Positions 32,501-45,000 of a stretch of DNA of 64,000 nucleotides are shown here, in pieces (positions within the stretch are counted from its first letter, which is position 1; each line of letters opens with the position of its first letter). A program made the translations under genes and the position numbers. Location: contig CP136062.1 in the NCBI GenBank assembly GCA_032622095.1, positions 13,605,710 to 13,669,709 on the forward strand, read 5' to 3'. The notes beneath the pieces were generated by a model that did no database searches, had not been told where the DNA came from, and saw only the letters and a program-made list of their open reading frames with translations. Origin of the DNA: Siphonodentalium dalli. Lineage: Eukaryota; Mollusca; Scaphopoda; Gadilida; Siphonodentaliidae.

Positions 32501-34570
32501 TTAAAGGATTTATTCGGTCTATAAACTACAAAACGCAATCGGAAAGCCCTCCCTGTTGTGATTAAAATGATCCAAGTCCCATTCATATCGCATAATAAAT
32601 AACCCGTAAAATAAATAAATAATACCACCACCGGTATTGGGAGATTTCCGTGACTAAACTACGAGTGCATGACGTAGTTGTTGGAGAGCAAATTAAAAAC
32701 ACAGATTCGGAGCCGGAGTTTATTATGCTGACTATGATGACGTAATCATAAGTCAGCCAATACTAAAATGCGGAGTGGTATGTGCGCGTGTTGTGTATAG
32801 ATTACATTGCCATTCAATGTGTTATCCAATTAAAGGAGATAGTGTGGCCGCTTTGGCCGTTTATCTGGAATAGAAAACAATAATTATGTGAATAAAGTAT
32901 TAGTAGCGCCTAGAATGGTTGTTTTTGTAGCCATTAATAACATGCCGCCACGTGTCTGCTTTGTTGAATAGAAGGCAGTAGTGCTTCGATTGTCTCGTAT
33001 TCACTCGGTGATTTGTAATCTCTCAGTGACTATTCATCAGTGTCAGTCGCGAACTAGTTTGCACTGTAAAATGCCCCAAAGTGAATATAGAGGGCGACAG
33101 ATGATCACATTCACCTGGTCATACATAAGAAGCGCCCAAATGTTATATAAACACTGTGCTGAATAATGTTAACTCTATTTAGGTGCTTTTGAATTTTGTT
33201 TTGTGTTTTTTTTTTTTTACTTTCAATATAAATATCCCGAATATCTGTCATCTCCACATATACCAAGTAGATGAAGTGTCTTCGGTTGTGGAAGGGCTAG
33301 CGATCCATTATTAAGTACCTCCAAAAAGACAACACAGTGCGTAATTTATAACGCTCTTTATTGTCTACCGCTTTTGGGAGACGGAAGCATGGACGCTCTT
33401 TATATTTAAATGTCACAACACCATACAAAATCACCCATGACATATCGAAATAGAGCACGTTCATAATTGAGAACGCTCTTTATTGTCTATACTGCGACGA
33501 AAACATGGACGCTCTTTATTAGGGGCAATCATTGGATTTTTTCTAGGCTAACAATTAAAAAAAATCCTCTATAGAAAGTCAATATCTGCATCAAAACGTA
33601 AAATAAAACGAAAAAAATAAACGAACAACAAACACAAACTGAAAAACCACGCCAGGCGAGCCTTCAATTAAAAAAAATATTGTTATGCCAAACTGCAGCC
33701 TAATTAATAATTATTGTAGTTTCGACAGTCTGTTGTGTATTCGAGTGAATTAATTTGTTTACGCACTTATCGATCTTGACTGGAAGGATTTTATCAAGCT
33801 GTTCACAGTCGCGCACTTCTCCACACACTATATTTCATGTGAAGAAACAGACAGGAACATTATTATGATGAATATACTTAGCTATCATGATACATGTACT
33901 AGTATAATAACCACCACCTTTTTAATAACACCCCATTTGTGTTTAATTGTACTCATATAGCGCACAACGGGATGACACTAGTGTGTGAACTAGCTTCCGA
34001 AATTGGTACCATACAATGAAGAAGAAGCTATATGGCCTAACTTGTATTATTTCAGAAACAGTTAAATTAATTTCGCACGAAATTTCGCTCGCTCATTGCA
34101 TTTCTGCATAAATTAATCTCATTTCACACAACTTTTATCGCCTCAAAGTGCATTTTAGCCATCATTATTCGTTATATAATCCAACATTCTAGCAAATCCA
34201 GTTCATAATTCAGCACATTCAAACAGTTTTATTCCGTGATCGCTATTTATTGTAAAGGCCTAGATAATTAACCGCTGACTGCAATATTTTACACGTAATT
34301 TATCAACTCGTTACGCGAATAGCAGAATTATTTTAAGCTCCACCCACCGGTAAGCGTCGATGCAGATGATCGGTCATGTGACTGCGTTGTGGTCATGTGA
34401 TCGCACTCACATGATTTACACTTCGGAAATTTCCGCGATTTTTTTAATATCATAATAAAAATACTATCTGCTCGATATTGAATTTTCTTGGCGAAATGGG
34501 TCTGTTAGACATATATTATTAGAATTATGACGATAAAAAAAAAAATTTTTTGACAGACTAATTCCTTTAA
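32501..34570. mobile_element. 2.07-kb TTAA-flanked (piggyBac-like) element
   Basis: TTAA occurs at both ends (32501-32504, 34567-34570). The ends are weak inverted repeats: AGGATTTATTCGGTCT inside the left end, and the complement of AGACTAATTCCT inside the right. Removing it with one TTAA restores the 70-bp unit (AAGTTTAACACTTTC). The body has no transposase ORF. It includes a roughly 130-bp direct repeat with 'acgctctttattgtcta' at 33350-33515. Confidence 0.75.
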
Positions 34571-34583
34571 CACTTTCTATACT

Positions 34584-37500
34584 CATGATGGGGAATCACG
34601 TGGTTTCGAGGTTGGTGAGTACCACGCATTGAAAATGTGCAAACGCACAAAATCATAATATACAAGGAACTGACACAAAACATAGCAGTTTGACTGTTAC
34701 AAGCATATGCTGGTTTATTTTTGAAACAAGTTGATACCTTAATTGTTCGGAATTACTTAGTGGTTTTCTATAACATTCTGACCAAAGTTGCCAGCTGGGA
34801 GTGCATGGAATACGGATACGGTGGGGTGGTAATAATCAGTAAGACCAGTCTATCATCTCAGGAACTCCATCATTCTCAAAATGTGGATTTTGTCGCAGCA
34901 TCATTCGACACGAAACATCAACATAAACCGCTAGTTGTTGGAGCTGTGTACAGACCAACGGATAACAACACAGAGTACAGTACAGCTCTATACTCAGAGA
35001 TAGAAACACTTTGTCGAAAGTACAGCCCCAACCCAACCTGGATAACGGGAGAATTCAACCTTCCAGACATTTGTTGGGAAACACATGAAGTCAAGGGCAC
35101 TGCATACTGCAATGCAATCAATAAAGACCTTCTGTCAACAATCGGCACTTGCGGCCTTAAACAAATCATCAACTTTCCTACAAGGAAAAAAGCTATTCTT
35201 GATTTGTTTCTCGCACACAGACCATCACTAGTGACCAGAGCGAAGGACCTACCAGGACTAAGCGACCATTCCATTGTCTGTGTTAAGTCAAGTATTATCT
35301 GTAGCACGAAGAAGCCAATAAAGAGGAAAATACATTTATGGACCAAAGCCGATACGACCAACCTCGCACAAGATGCCAAGGTTTTCTCTGACAAATTTTG
35401 CGAAAAACATGAGAAGACAAACGTCAATGACTTATGGCACGAAATGAAACAAGCTTTCCTCGGAATCATGGAAGAACATGTTCCATCAAAATACACAAGC
35501 ACAAGATTTAACCAACTGTGGATAGACAGAGACATCATCAGAATGACCAGGAGGAAAAAACGAGCTTACAAAAAAGCTAAAAAGACAGACAACAAAAAAG
35601 ACTGGCAACGTTTCAACCAACTGAAAAAAGACACCCAAAAATCGTGCAAAAAGAGATACAACAAATATGTGAATGAGATGGTATCGGACTCAGCAAACCC
35701 ACGGAAGCTATGGTCATTTATAAAGAGCAAGAAGAATGACAACACCGGCGTGGCTCCATTAAAGAAAGACGGGATAACATACACCGATCCCAAATTAAGG
35801 GCTGAAATATTAAACACTCAGTTTTCAGCGGTCTTCACAGTAGAAGATACATCCAACATCCCAGATCTTGAAACACCAGCAACACCAGAAGCTTCCAACA
35901 AAGATCTGACAATCGGAGTGGAAGGCGTCCTGAAGCTCCTGCGGAACAGCAACCCACACAGAGCTACTGGACCTGACGGCATACCAGCACAGTTCTTAAA
36001 AACCACATCATTTTCAATAGCACCAGCAGTAAGTTCCAGTAACACTGTTATTCCAGGCATCAGTTCATCAAGGCAAAATCCCTGACGATTGGAGATCAGC
36101 ACTCATAACACCGCTGTTCAAGAAAGGGGACAGGACACAATCAGCAAACTATCGTCCCATATCGCTCACTTCAATTATGTGTAAACATCTTGAACATATC
36201 ATCCATAGCCATATAATCTCCTATCTTGACTCCAACAAACTGCTAACTGATTCCCAACATGGCTTCCGTAAGAAGAGGTCATGTGTGACACAACTTATCA
36301 CAGCAGTGGACGACTTGGCCAAAGGCCTAGCCAACGGTGAACAGATCGACTATGTGTTCCTGGACTTTGCCAAGGCGTTTGACAAAGTCCTTCACCAACG
36401 CCTACTTCTCAAGCTCAGACACCTTCGTATCAACGAAGGGCTCATCATCTGGATCGAAGATTTTCTGCGAAACCGATCACAACAAGTTGTCCTCGAAGGA
36501 TGCACATCACCATCTGCACCAGTAATATCCGGCGTTCCACAAGGTACTGTCATGGGACCTCTACTGTTCTTGGTCTTTATTAACGATCTACCAAACAGCT
36601 AGTGTAACATCAAATGCAAAGCTCTTTGCGGACGACTGTCTGTTGTACAGAAAAATTGAATCAGCAGCAGACCAGGTACAGCTACAAGAAGATCTTGAAA
36701 CACTAGAAACCTGGGAACATAAATGGCAAATGGAATTGCACCCCACAAAGTGCCAAGTTCTGCAGGTCACTACAAAAAGAAAACCACTTCAATCAATCTA
36801 CACCATCCATAACCACAAGCTTGAAACAGTTGAATCGGCAAAATATCTGGGAGTGACCATCAGCAACAACTTAAAATGGAATACGCACATCAGCCAAATG
36901 GTAAAGAAAGCAAACAACACCTGTGCTTTTCTACGGCGTAACATTGGCAACTGCAAATCAGAAGTGAAAAACAAATGCTACAAGGCCATGGTACGACCAT
37001 TGACTGATTATGCAGCAAGCGTGTGGAACCCACATACAAAAGCAAACATCGACGATCTGGAGAAAGAACAAAACAGGGCAGCCAGGTGGGTGGCAAATGA
37101 CTACAACTGGAAGAGTGACATCCACGCCATAAAGAAGAAGCTGAGATGGGAATCACTGGAAAGTCGCAGATACATAGCAGACATGGTGATGTTCCATCGA
37201 GTAGTGTATGGCTCCGTTGATACTCCAGCAGACAATTACATCAGAAAGACAACAGCCAACACGAGAGGCCACCAGCAAAGGTACCATCTAACGTTTGCGG
37301 GGGTAGATGTCTACAAATTTTCATACTTCCCTCGGACAATAAAGTTTTGGAATGCTGTGGAAGTGGAGCAACGCACCACCAGAGACGAGAATCTCTTCAA
37401 GACCATGCTCTCATTCTGCTCCACTCCAAAAATGAAACATCTGAAAGCATAGAGACCAAAACAACTTGTAAATAACTACTTCACTGTAAATATGTGCACT

Positions 37501-37845
37501 TCCGACTCCGAGTACGGTGCGATAATACGCAAAATTGCGGTAAATGCACCTTATCAGAAGAAGAAGAAGAAGAATACAACAGTCCAAACATCTTGGAAAA
37601 TCCTTCAACTGACAAATTTGGTCAGAATGTTAGAGCATACAAATGTGAATTTGGACATAAATGAGGTATCAGCTTGTTTGAAAAATATTATAGCATCCAC
37701 TCGTAGCTATCAAAATACTACATAATATGTCATATCTTAGTTTATTACCTTTTGTCCTCGCTTATGGTTGCGTTTTAGATCGCCTCGGCCATTTTGAATG
37801 CGTGATACTCATCAACTCGAAACCACGTGATTGATCCCCACCGTG
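34584..37845. mobile_element. TIR element carrying a LINE, inserted in the 70-bp array
   Basis: Imperfect terminal inverted repeats of about 55 bp share TCACGTGGTTTCGAG and ATTGAAAATG/CATTTTGAAT-type blocks. The flanking ATACT (34579-34583 and 37846-37850) reads as a 5-bp target duplication, since removing the element leaves CTATACTAAAGCATC, the normal array unit. Most of its length is a LINE at 34790-37578. Confidence 0.8.
34790..37578 (+). pseudogene. jockey/CR1-type non-LTR retrotransposon, 5'-truncated and frameshifted
   Basis: Three consecutive frames make one polyprotein. 34790-36034 carries the C-terminal part of an AP-type endonuclease (GAVYRPTDNN, TGEFNLPDICW with Glu where Asp is usual, GLSDHSIV) and then a basic linker and the RT start (NPHRATGPDGIPAQFLK). 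A one-base shift near 36034 leads to [27 protein letters not shown] and [21 protein letters not shown] second shift near 36600 leads to LFADDCLLYR, the catalytic DD, and the RT thumb and tail up to 37452. The element ends at a (GAA)n tail at 37560-37578. The 5' end lacks the start of the endonuclease and any ORF1. It lies in intron 2 of the kinase gene and is not functional as it stands. Confidence 0.92.
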
Positions 37846-37899
37846 ATACTAAAGCATCATTGATGAGTAGTTATCCCATAGGAATAATAAAAGACAACG

Positions 37900-38750
37900 A
37901 TGAGAAACTCGTAGCCCGTTAATTTTAAACATGCATGTATTTACAAAATATAACCCCAAAAAAAACAGGAGTACTTTTGTTCATGTATTCAGCCATTTTG
38001 TGTGGCTTTAACTTGCAGCAAGGCATTACTGTTTGAAATGGTGATCACTGGCACAGTCCTTCCCAAGAGGAAAACACAGCGAGAGCATTTATTTGCTCCC
38101 ATACTTCAGAAGATGGGTGTAATATTGCACCCATACTATAATTGTAAGTTGGGTTTTTCTCAAACAAAATGTCATTGTGGAATAGACCTATATATGTCTA
38201 GTTACACTTTAATATGCCATAGTTGAACTGAGATGGTAATGGATCTAAATAAACCTTAAAATAGTTCACTATTGAACCAACAATTACAGTCTCCATTAGT
38301 ATTTTGAGAAGAGGGACGGGTGCAAATTTTAGTACCAGTGAATTGAAAATTACGAGTGCGTACGGGTGCGAGAGCAATCACTCCAATCTCCTGGGAAGGA
38401 CTGCTGGCATTGTCAGATTTGCAATGAGATTAGCGATTTTTTATATCTCATCCGGTCGATGTAGCTGCTCAGGCCTGATTTCATTTTTGAACTATGTTTT
38501 ATGTCTGAAATAGATGTACTTTTTAAACTATCTAATTAAAAAACGCCCCTGTGCCGATAACACTGTAATGTCATGCCAAATGGTAGAGTTTTTCCCCTCC
38601 TCCGACCCATATTATTGGGAATTGGTAAAATAATTTGTTCATGAATCAACTGTGGCAGATCAGTGTGCAGTTTATGGTCATAACTACTTAAATTTGAGCA
38701 TTTAATAATTATGTCAATAACCAGTATAATGTATAATTCATAACAATGTA
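37900..38750. other. intron, little recognised
   Basis: 38115-38180 shares the 'gggtttttctcaaacaaaatgtcatt' repeat with 12.6 and 13.7 kb. Otherwise there is no recognisable feature. Confidence 0.4.
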
Positions 38751-38754
38751 CAGT

Positions 38755-38857
38755 TATGCCCAAAATAATCAACTCCTTAACCACAGCAGAATTATGGGTA
38801 ACTTTTCAGGATTTAGTCAGAAATATGGCTTGTTGCCAATCATCGTAAAGCTCTTAG
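38755..38857 (+). repeat. family C MITE copy
   Basis: CAGTTATGCCCAAAATAATC to CATCGTAAAGCTCTT, with the family order of blocks. Confidence 0.8.
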
Positions 38858-38858
38858 T

Positions 38859-38995
38859 TCATTAAACTTCGTTCATTAAACTGCGTTCGTATTATACTTC
38901 ATTGATTAAACTGCGTTCATATTATACTTCATTGATTAAACTGCGTTCATATTATACTTCATTGATTAAACTGCGTTCATATTATACTTCGTTCA
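38859..38995. repeat. 30-bp minisatellite, about five copies
   Basis: Unit ATTAAACTGCGTTCATATTA plus TACTTCATTG. It is followed by inverted fragments (AATGAACG) at 39040-39052. Confidence 0.93.
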
Positions 38996-39410
38996 TTAAT
39001 TTTCATTTAAAATTTTGTTTTTAAACTTCGTTCATTAAACTCAAATGAACGTATAATAGTTTGAACATTGTTATCGTACAAGTTATATGACATGTGTATA
39101 TTATTACATAAAATAAAAATCAATAAAGTACATCCTAGTTTCTTTAAGCAAACATCTCATAATCCCCCCACACATCCTAATTAATTACCATTATAAATTC
39201 TAGGTGGGCGGGTTCTCACAGGGCAGGTTATCACACAGTGATATGGGCGGGTTGACTCAGGGGCGGGTAGTCACCGACCCATTTTTTATTATTTTGCCGA
39301 TCGCTTCGTGTAATCATTCCAAATCTCACAATTGTAATGGAATGCCAACTATTCAAGGGTTTTCCAACATTTCAAGGATTTATACATGACTATTATTAAA
39401 TGAGTTAGGT

Positions 39411-39980
39411 GAAATTCTGGGGACCTCATTCTGCTTAGGCTTAATCTTCTGGGAAGTATCTATTGTCTCAAATTAACATTGATTTAGTTAGTTTTTCCCT
39501 TCTGGGAAGTTTCTATATCCCCTAATTTGAAGAAGATAAAATGCATAACCGAGGTGAATAATGGATGAACATACCAATTTCAACTGGGAAACTTCAATCT
39601 GATCCTAGGTCTCAATTCGAAAAAATTTGATGAATCCCATCTAGTGGTCACCCTGAAGATCCATATGAAGTTTAGTGAGATCGGACGAGGGATGTTTTTC
39701 AACGAAATTCGAAAGAATTTGATGGCTCCCATCTATTAGGCCCTCAAAAGATCTGTATGAAGTTGGGTGATGATCGGCTGAGGGATGTGGTCTGCAGGGT
39801 GTGCCAAAGGATTTAGTCATGCAAAGCGTAAAATCAAAGATGGGTGCCAGCGAGTAATAATGGCCACAGGCAACTGATATTAAATCCATTTGCAGAATGA
39901 GGTCCCCAGAGGGTGAATTTAAGGATGCTATCCTGCATAGCAGGCTAGCATCACTAAATTCACCCTCTGGAGACTCATCT
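39411..39980. repeat. dispersed repeat with family B palindrome
   Basis: 39420-39605 matches 11375-11880 without that copy's inserted hairpin. 39892-39980 is a family B palindrome (GCAGAATGAGGTCCCCAGAG to its complement). Confidence 0.8.
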
Positions 39981-40031
39981 TCTCTGCCAAGTTTCTTTAT
40001 TATCAAATTTCTATTGAAATTTCTTCACATA

Positions 40032-40672
40032 TATATAGAATATGTAGCTAGTGTCGTCGCTTAAAATGTTTATGTCCGTGAGGGGGATTTGAGCATCTAA
40101 TGGGCAAGTCTCTGCCGAGTCCAAAAGATGCCAAATCCCCCGAGCGGACATAAACAGTTTTAGCGACAACATTTGCTACATATTTTATTTATCCATCACG
40201 CAAAACATGCATTTTGTGCGGTAAATCTGTCATTTTCCTCAGTTGTACATTCGTTACTTCGATGACGCCCTTAAATTTATTAGGTCAAGCAAACTAATTA
40301 GTATTCATGATGTGGCAAAACCGGAGTGCAGCTTAGAGCGAAATAGTTCGTTGGGTTTTTTAATAGTTATTCTAAGCTGAACTTCAGCTAATGGTTTATA
40401 GATGTTTTAGAGCGAAACACATATCCGATTACGAATTTTGTATCAATTGCAGTGAATTATGGACGATAAAAAGGTCCCAAAATCACAATGACGTCATTCA
40501 GGTCGGTTGACGTCCCTAGTTACCTGCGCAATTTGCATATGCAATTACATCATGAAAGTAGTACTAACCTAATAAAGATACGTTGACCTAATAAAGCTAC
40601 TTTGATGTAATAAACGTAACGTTTATTAGGCAGGCTTCATGTAGGCAATAGAGGTAGTGAGCGGTGGATAAA
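40032..40672. mobile_element. roughly 640-bp foldback insert within a family B-associated repeat
   Basis: It separates 'tttcttcacatatatatagaa' from 'ttttatttcttttttagttta', which are adjacent in the inverted copy at 10680-10710. Inside, 40040-40190 is a hairpin (ATGTTTATGTCCGTGAGGGG paired with CCCCCGAGCGGACATAAACA). A second inverted pair, 'tttatttatccatcacg' and 'cggtggataaatat', links 40182 with 40668. Exact ends are uncertain. Confidence 0.6.
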
Positions 40673-40826
40673 TATATTTTATTTCTTTTTTAGTTTAGTT
40701 TCTCTATATCCCCAAATTAGCAGACGACACATTGCATAATCGAGGTTCCCAATGGGTGTACATCACAATATTCACCATTTGTGAATTTCAGTCTGAGTCT
40801 ATGTCTCCCATAGCAGATGAGGCCAT

Positions 40827-40920
40827 GCAGAATGAGGTCCCCAGAGGGTGAATTTGGTGATGCTAGCCCACTATATGGGATAGCGTCACTAAGTTCACCC
40901 TCTGGGGACCGCATTCTGCA
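40827..40920. repeat. family B palindromic MITE copy
   Basis: GCAGAATGAGGTCCCCAGAG to CTCTGGGGACCGCATTCTGC. Confidence 0.9.
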
Positions 40921-41243
40921 AATGACAGGCATACTATTTCTAGATCTAGTTTCAATATTAACTCTCTCTCTCTGTCATCTGCTAATATTTCCAGCACTAC
41001 CCACCAAATGAATAATATACCATTCCAATGTATACTTTAAAAATTGATGGGAGATTCCATTTATTAAATAAAGGGTTTAAGTTGATATCCTGCTGGGCAC
41101 ACAATGTCTGTCTGTTTATGTACATCCCTCCAGATGACTAATAGATCATTCCAATATGTTCTTTTATATTTTATGGGAGAGTCCATTTATTAAATAAAGT
41201 GTTAAATATGAAATTATTTTAGTGAAATTGTAATGACTTTTAC

Positions 41244-41544
41244 CTTTGCCCGGAGTTTGTCATTGATAAGTATATTATCGCCTTTGAGATCACAGTGAAT
41301 AACTGGTATCAACTGTCCATGCAAAAACTCCATGGCACTGGCAACATCCATCATAAATTGGTATTTAATATCAACGGCCGCTCCAGGGAAGTCATCGATG
41401 AAATCTGGGACACTCCTGAACTCCATGTGCTCCAAGACGAGGCTATAATCCCCGATATCCAGGATGACACCATAAAAAATGACGATAGATTCGTGCTGAT
41501 AATCCAGCATCTTAATTGCTTCAGACTTCAGCAGCTTTATCCCC
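41244..41544 (-). CDS. kinase gene exon 2 (alpha-C helix to catalytic loop)
   Basis: The acceptor TCTTTACTTTAG precedes 41544, and the donor GTAAAAG follows GCAAAG. One nucleotide completes Arg59 from exon 1, and 100 codons follow. Features in order: LLKSEAIKML, with Glu67 of the alpha-C helix; HESIVIFYGV, the beta-4 region; YSLVLEHMEF, the hinge; DVASAMEFLHG, the alpha-E helix; and HCDLKGDNIL at 142-151, the catalytic loop with Asp144, Lys146 and Asn149. HCD in place of HRD marks a non-RD kinase, common among RIPK and IRAK families and other immune-signalling TKLs. All residues for phosphotransfer are present, so the enzyme is predicted active. Introns on both sides are large and full of transposons and satellite. 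Confidence 0.96.
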
Positions 41545-41559
41545 CTAAAGTAAAGAGTA

Positions 41560-42085
41560 AATAGTGAAATGAAAACATATGTTGTGTTCTAAAATATCCA
41601 AGATGATGTCATGAAATATGACGATAGATTCATGCTTATAACCAAACATCTTAGTTGCTTGATCCCAAGCTTGTAGTAAATAAGAATGTAACCATTTAAT
41701 CACGTTACATGTGTATCATGATCCATTTTAACAGATGTATTGTTATGCAGTTATTCCCACCTTTAGTTATATATTGTCGACAACATGTACATGTGCAGTT
41801 CCTTGGTGGCTTTGAGTGGTAAATCTGGTATTCAATAAAACCTAAAAGATATATTCAATTGTTTCAGAGTTACCATATAAACTAATGCATGGAGTGCTAT
41901 TATAAATACAAATAGGCAGGCTGAGACCTCTTCCATATTCAATGATACTAACCAATAAGCTAACATAACAAATATTACTTAATTTCAATAAATATTACTG
42001 AAGACATCATCCAGAAAAAAACTGGGATAGACACAAGTGATTTTTTAAGTTCCCCTAATTGTTTTTTTTTCGGAAGACAATAATA
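41560..42085. other. intron 1 proximal part, nothing recognised
   Basis: AT-rich. It contains a second partial copy of exon 2-like sequence near 41590-41655 ('aaatatccaagatgatgtcatgaaatatgacgatagattcatgc'), which resembles 41450-41500 and is probably a duplicated exon fragment. Confidence 0.5.
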
Positions 42086-42089
42086 AATG

Positions 42090-45000
42090 GCATTATTATT
42101 ATACCAGGTCACCGTTATTATTATACCAGGCCACCATTATTATTATACCAGGCCACCATTATACCAGGCCACCATTGTTATTATACCAGGCCACCATTAT
42201 TATTATACCAGGCCACCATTATTATTATACCAGGTCACCGTTATTATTATACCAGGCCACCATTATTATTATTATACCAGGCCACCATTATTAATATACC
42301 AGACCACCATTATTATTATACCAGGCCACCATTATACCAGGCCACCATTACTATTATACCACGCCACCATTATTATTATACCAGGTCACCATTATTATAC
42401 CAGGCCATTATTATTATACCAGGCCACCATTATACCAGGCCACCATTATTATTATACCAGTCCACCATTATACCAGGCCACCATTATTATTATACCAGGC
42501 CACCATTATTATACCAGGCCACCATCATTATTATACCAGGCCACCATAATTATTATTATACCAGGCCATCATTATTATTATACCAGGCCACCATTATTAT
42601 ACCAAGCCACCATTATTATACCAGGTCACCATTACTAGTATACCAGGCCACCATTATTATTATACCAGGTCACCATTATTATTATACCAGGCCACCATTA
42701 TTATACCAGGCCACCATTATTATTATACCAGGCCACCATTATACCAGGCCACCATTATTATTATACCAGGCCACCATTATTATTATACCAGGCCACCATT
42801 ATTATACCAAGCCACCATTATTTTACCAGGTCACCATTATTATTATACCAGGTCACCATTATTATTATTATACCAGGCCACCATTATTATTATTATACCA
42901 GGCCATCATTATTATTATACCAGGTCACCATTATACCAGGCCACCATTATTATTATACCAGGTCACCATTATTATTATACCAGGTCACCATTATACCAGG
43001 CCACCATTGTTATTATACCAGGTCACCATTATTATTATACCAGGCCACCATTATTATTATACCAGGTCACCATTATTATTATTATAGCAGGCCACCATTA
43101 TTATTATTATACGTTATACCATGCCACCATTATTATACCAGGCCATCATTATTATTATACGTTATACCAGGCCACCATTATTATTATACCAGGCCATCAT
43201 TATTATACCAGGCCACCATTATTATTATTATACCAGGCCACCATTATTATTATTATACCAGACCACCATTATTATTATACCAGGCCATCATTATTATTAT
43301 ACCAGGCCACCATTATTATACCAGGCCACCATTATTATTATACCAGGTCACCATTATTATACCAGGCCATCATTATTATTATACCAGGTCACCATTATTA
43401 TTATACCAGGCCACCATTATTATTATTATAGCAGGCCACCATTATGATTATACCAGGTCACCATTATTATTATACCAGGCCACCATTATTATTATTATAC
43501 CAGGCCACCATTATTATTATACCAGGCCATCATTATTATTATACCAGGCCACCATTATTATACCAGGCCACCATTATTATTATACCAGGTCACCATTATT
43601 ATTATACCAGGCCATCATTATTATTATACCAGGCCACCATTATTATTATACCAGGCCACCATTATTATTATACCAGGCCACCATTATTATTATACCAGGT
43701 CACCATTATTATTATACCAGGCCACCATTATTATTATTATAGCAGGCCACCATTATTATTATTATACCAGGCCACCATTATACCAGGCCATCATTATTAT
43801 TATACGTTATACCAGGCCACCATTATTATTATACCAGGCCACCATTATTATTATACCAGACCACCATTATTATTATACCAGGTCACCATTATTATATACC
43901 AGGTCACCATTATTATTATTATACCAGGTCACCATTATTATTATACCAGGCCACCATTATTATTATTATTATAGCAGACCACCATTATTATTATTATACC
44001 AGGCCATCATTATTATTATACGTTATACCAGGCCACCATTATTATTATACCAGGCCACCATTATTATTATACCAGACCACCATTATTATTATACCAGGTC
44101 ACCATTATTATATACCAGGTCACCATTATTATTATTATACCAGGTCACCGTTATTATTATACCAGGCCACCATTATTATACCAGGCCATCATTATTAATA
44201 TACGTTATACCAGGCCACCATTGTTATTATTATACCAGGCCACCATTATTATTATACCTATACCAGGCCACCATTATTATTATACCAGGCCACCATTATT
44301 ATTATACCAGGCCATCATTATTATTATCATACGTTATACCAGGCCACCATTGTTATTATTATACCAGGTCACCATTATTATAATTTATTATACCAGGTCA
44401 CCATCATTATTATTATACCAGGCCACCATTATTATTATACCAGGCCATCATTATTATTATACCAGGCCATCATTATTATTATACCAGGCCATCATTATTA
44501 TTATCATACGTTATACCAGGCCACCATTGTTATTATTATACCAGGTCACCATTATTATTATACCAGGTCACCATCATTATTATTATACCAGACCACCATT
44601 AGTATTATACCAGGCCACCATTATTATTATACCAGGCCATCATTATTATTATACCAGGCCATCATTATTATTATACCAGGTCACCATTGTTATTATTATA
44701 CCAGGTCACCGTTATTATTATACCAGGCCATCATTAGTATTATACCAGGCCATCATTATTATCATACCAGTTCACCAGTATTATACCAGGTCACCATTTT
44801 TATTATACCAGGCCACCATTATTATTATTATACCAGGCCATCATTATTATTATTATACCAGGCCATCATTATTATTATACCAGGCCACCATTGTTATTAT
44901 TATACCAGGCCATCATTATTATTATTATACCAGGCCATCATTATTATTATACCAGGCCACCATTGTTATTATTATACCAGGTCACCATTATTATTATACC

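Noticed and set aside
34918-35538. 206-codon minus-strand ORF and other minus-strand ORFs over 34.8-37.2 kb
   Set aside because: They are antisense shadows of the LINE polyprotein, whose plus-strand frames show endonuclease and RT motifs.
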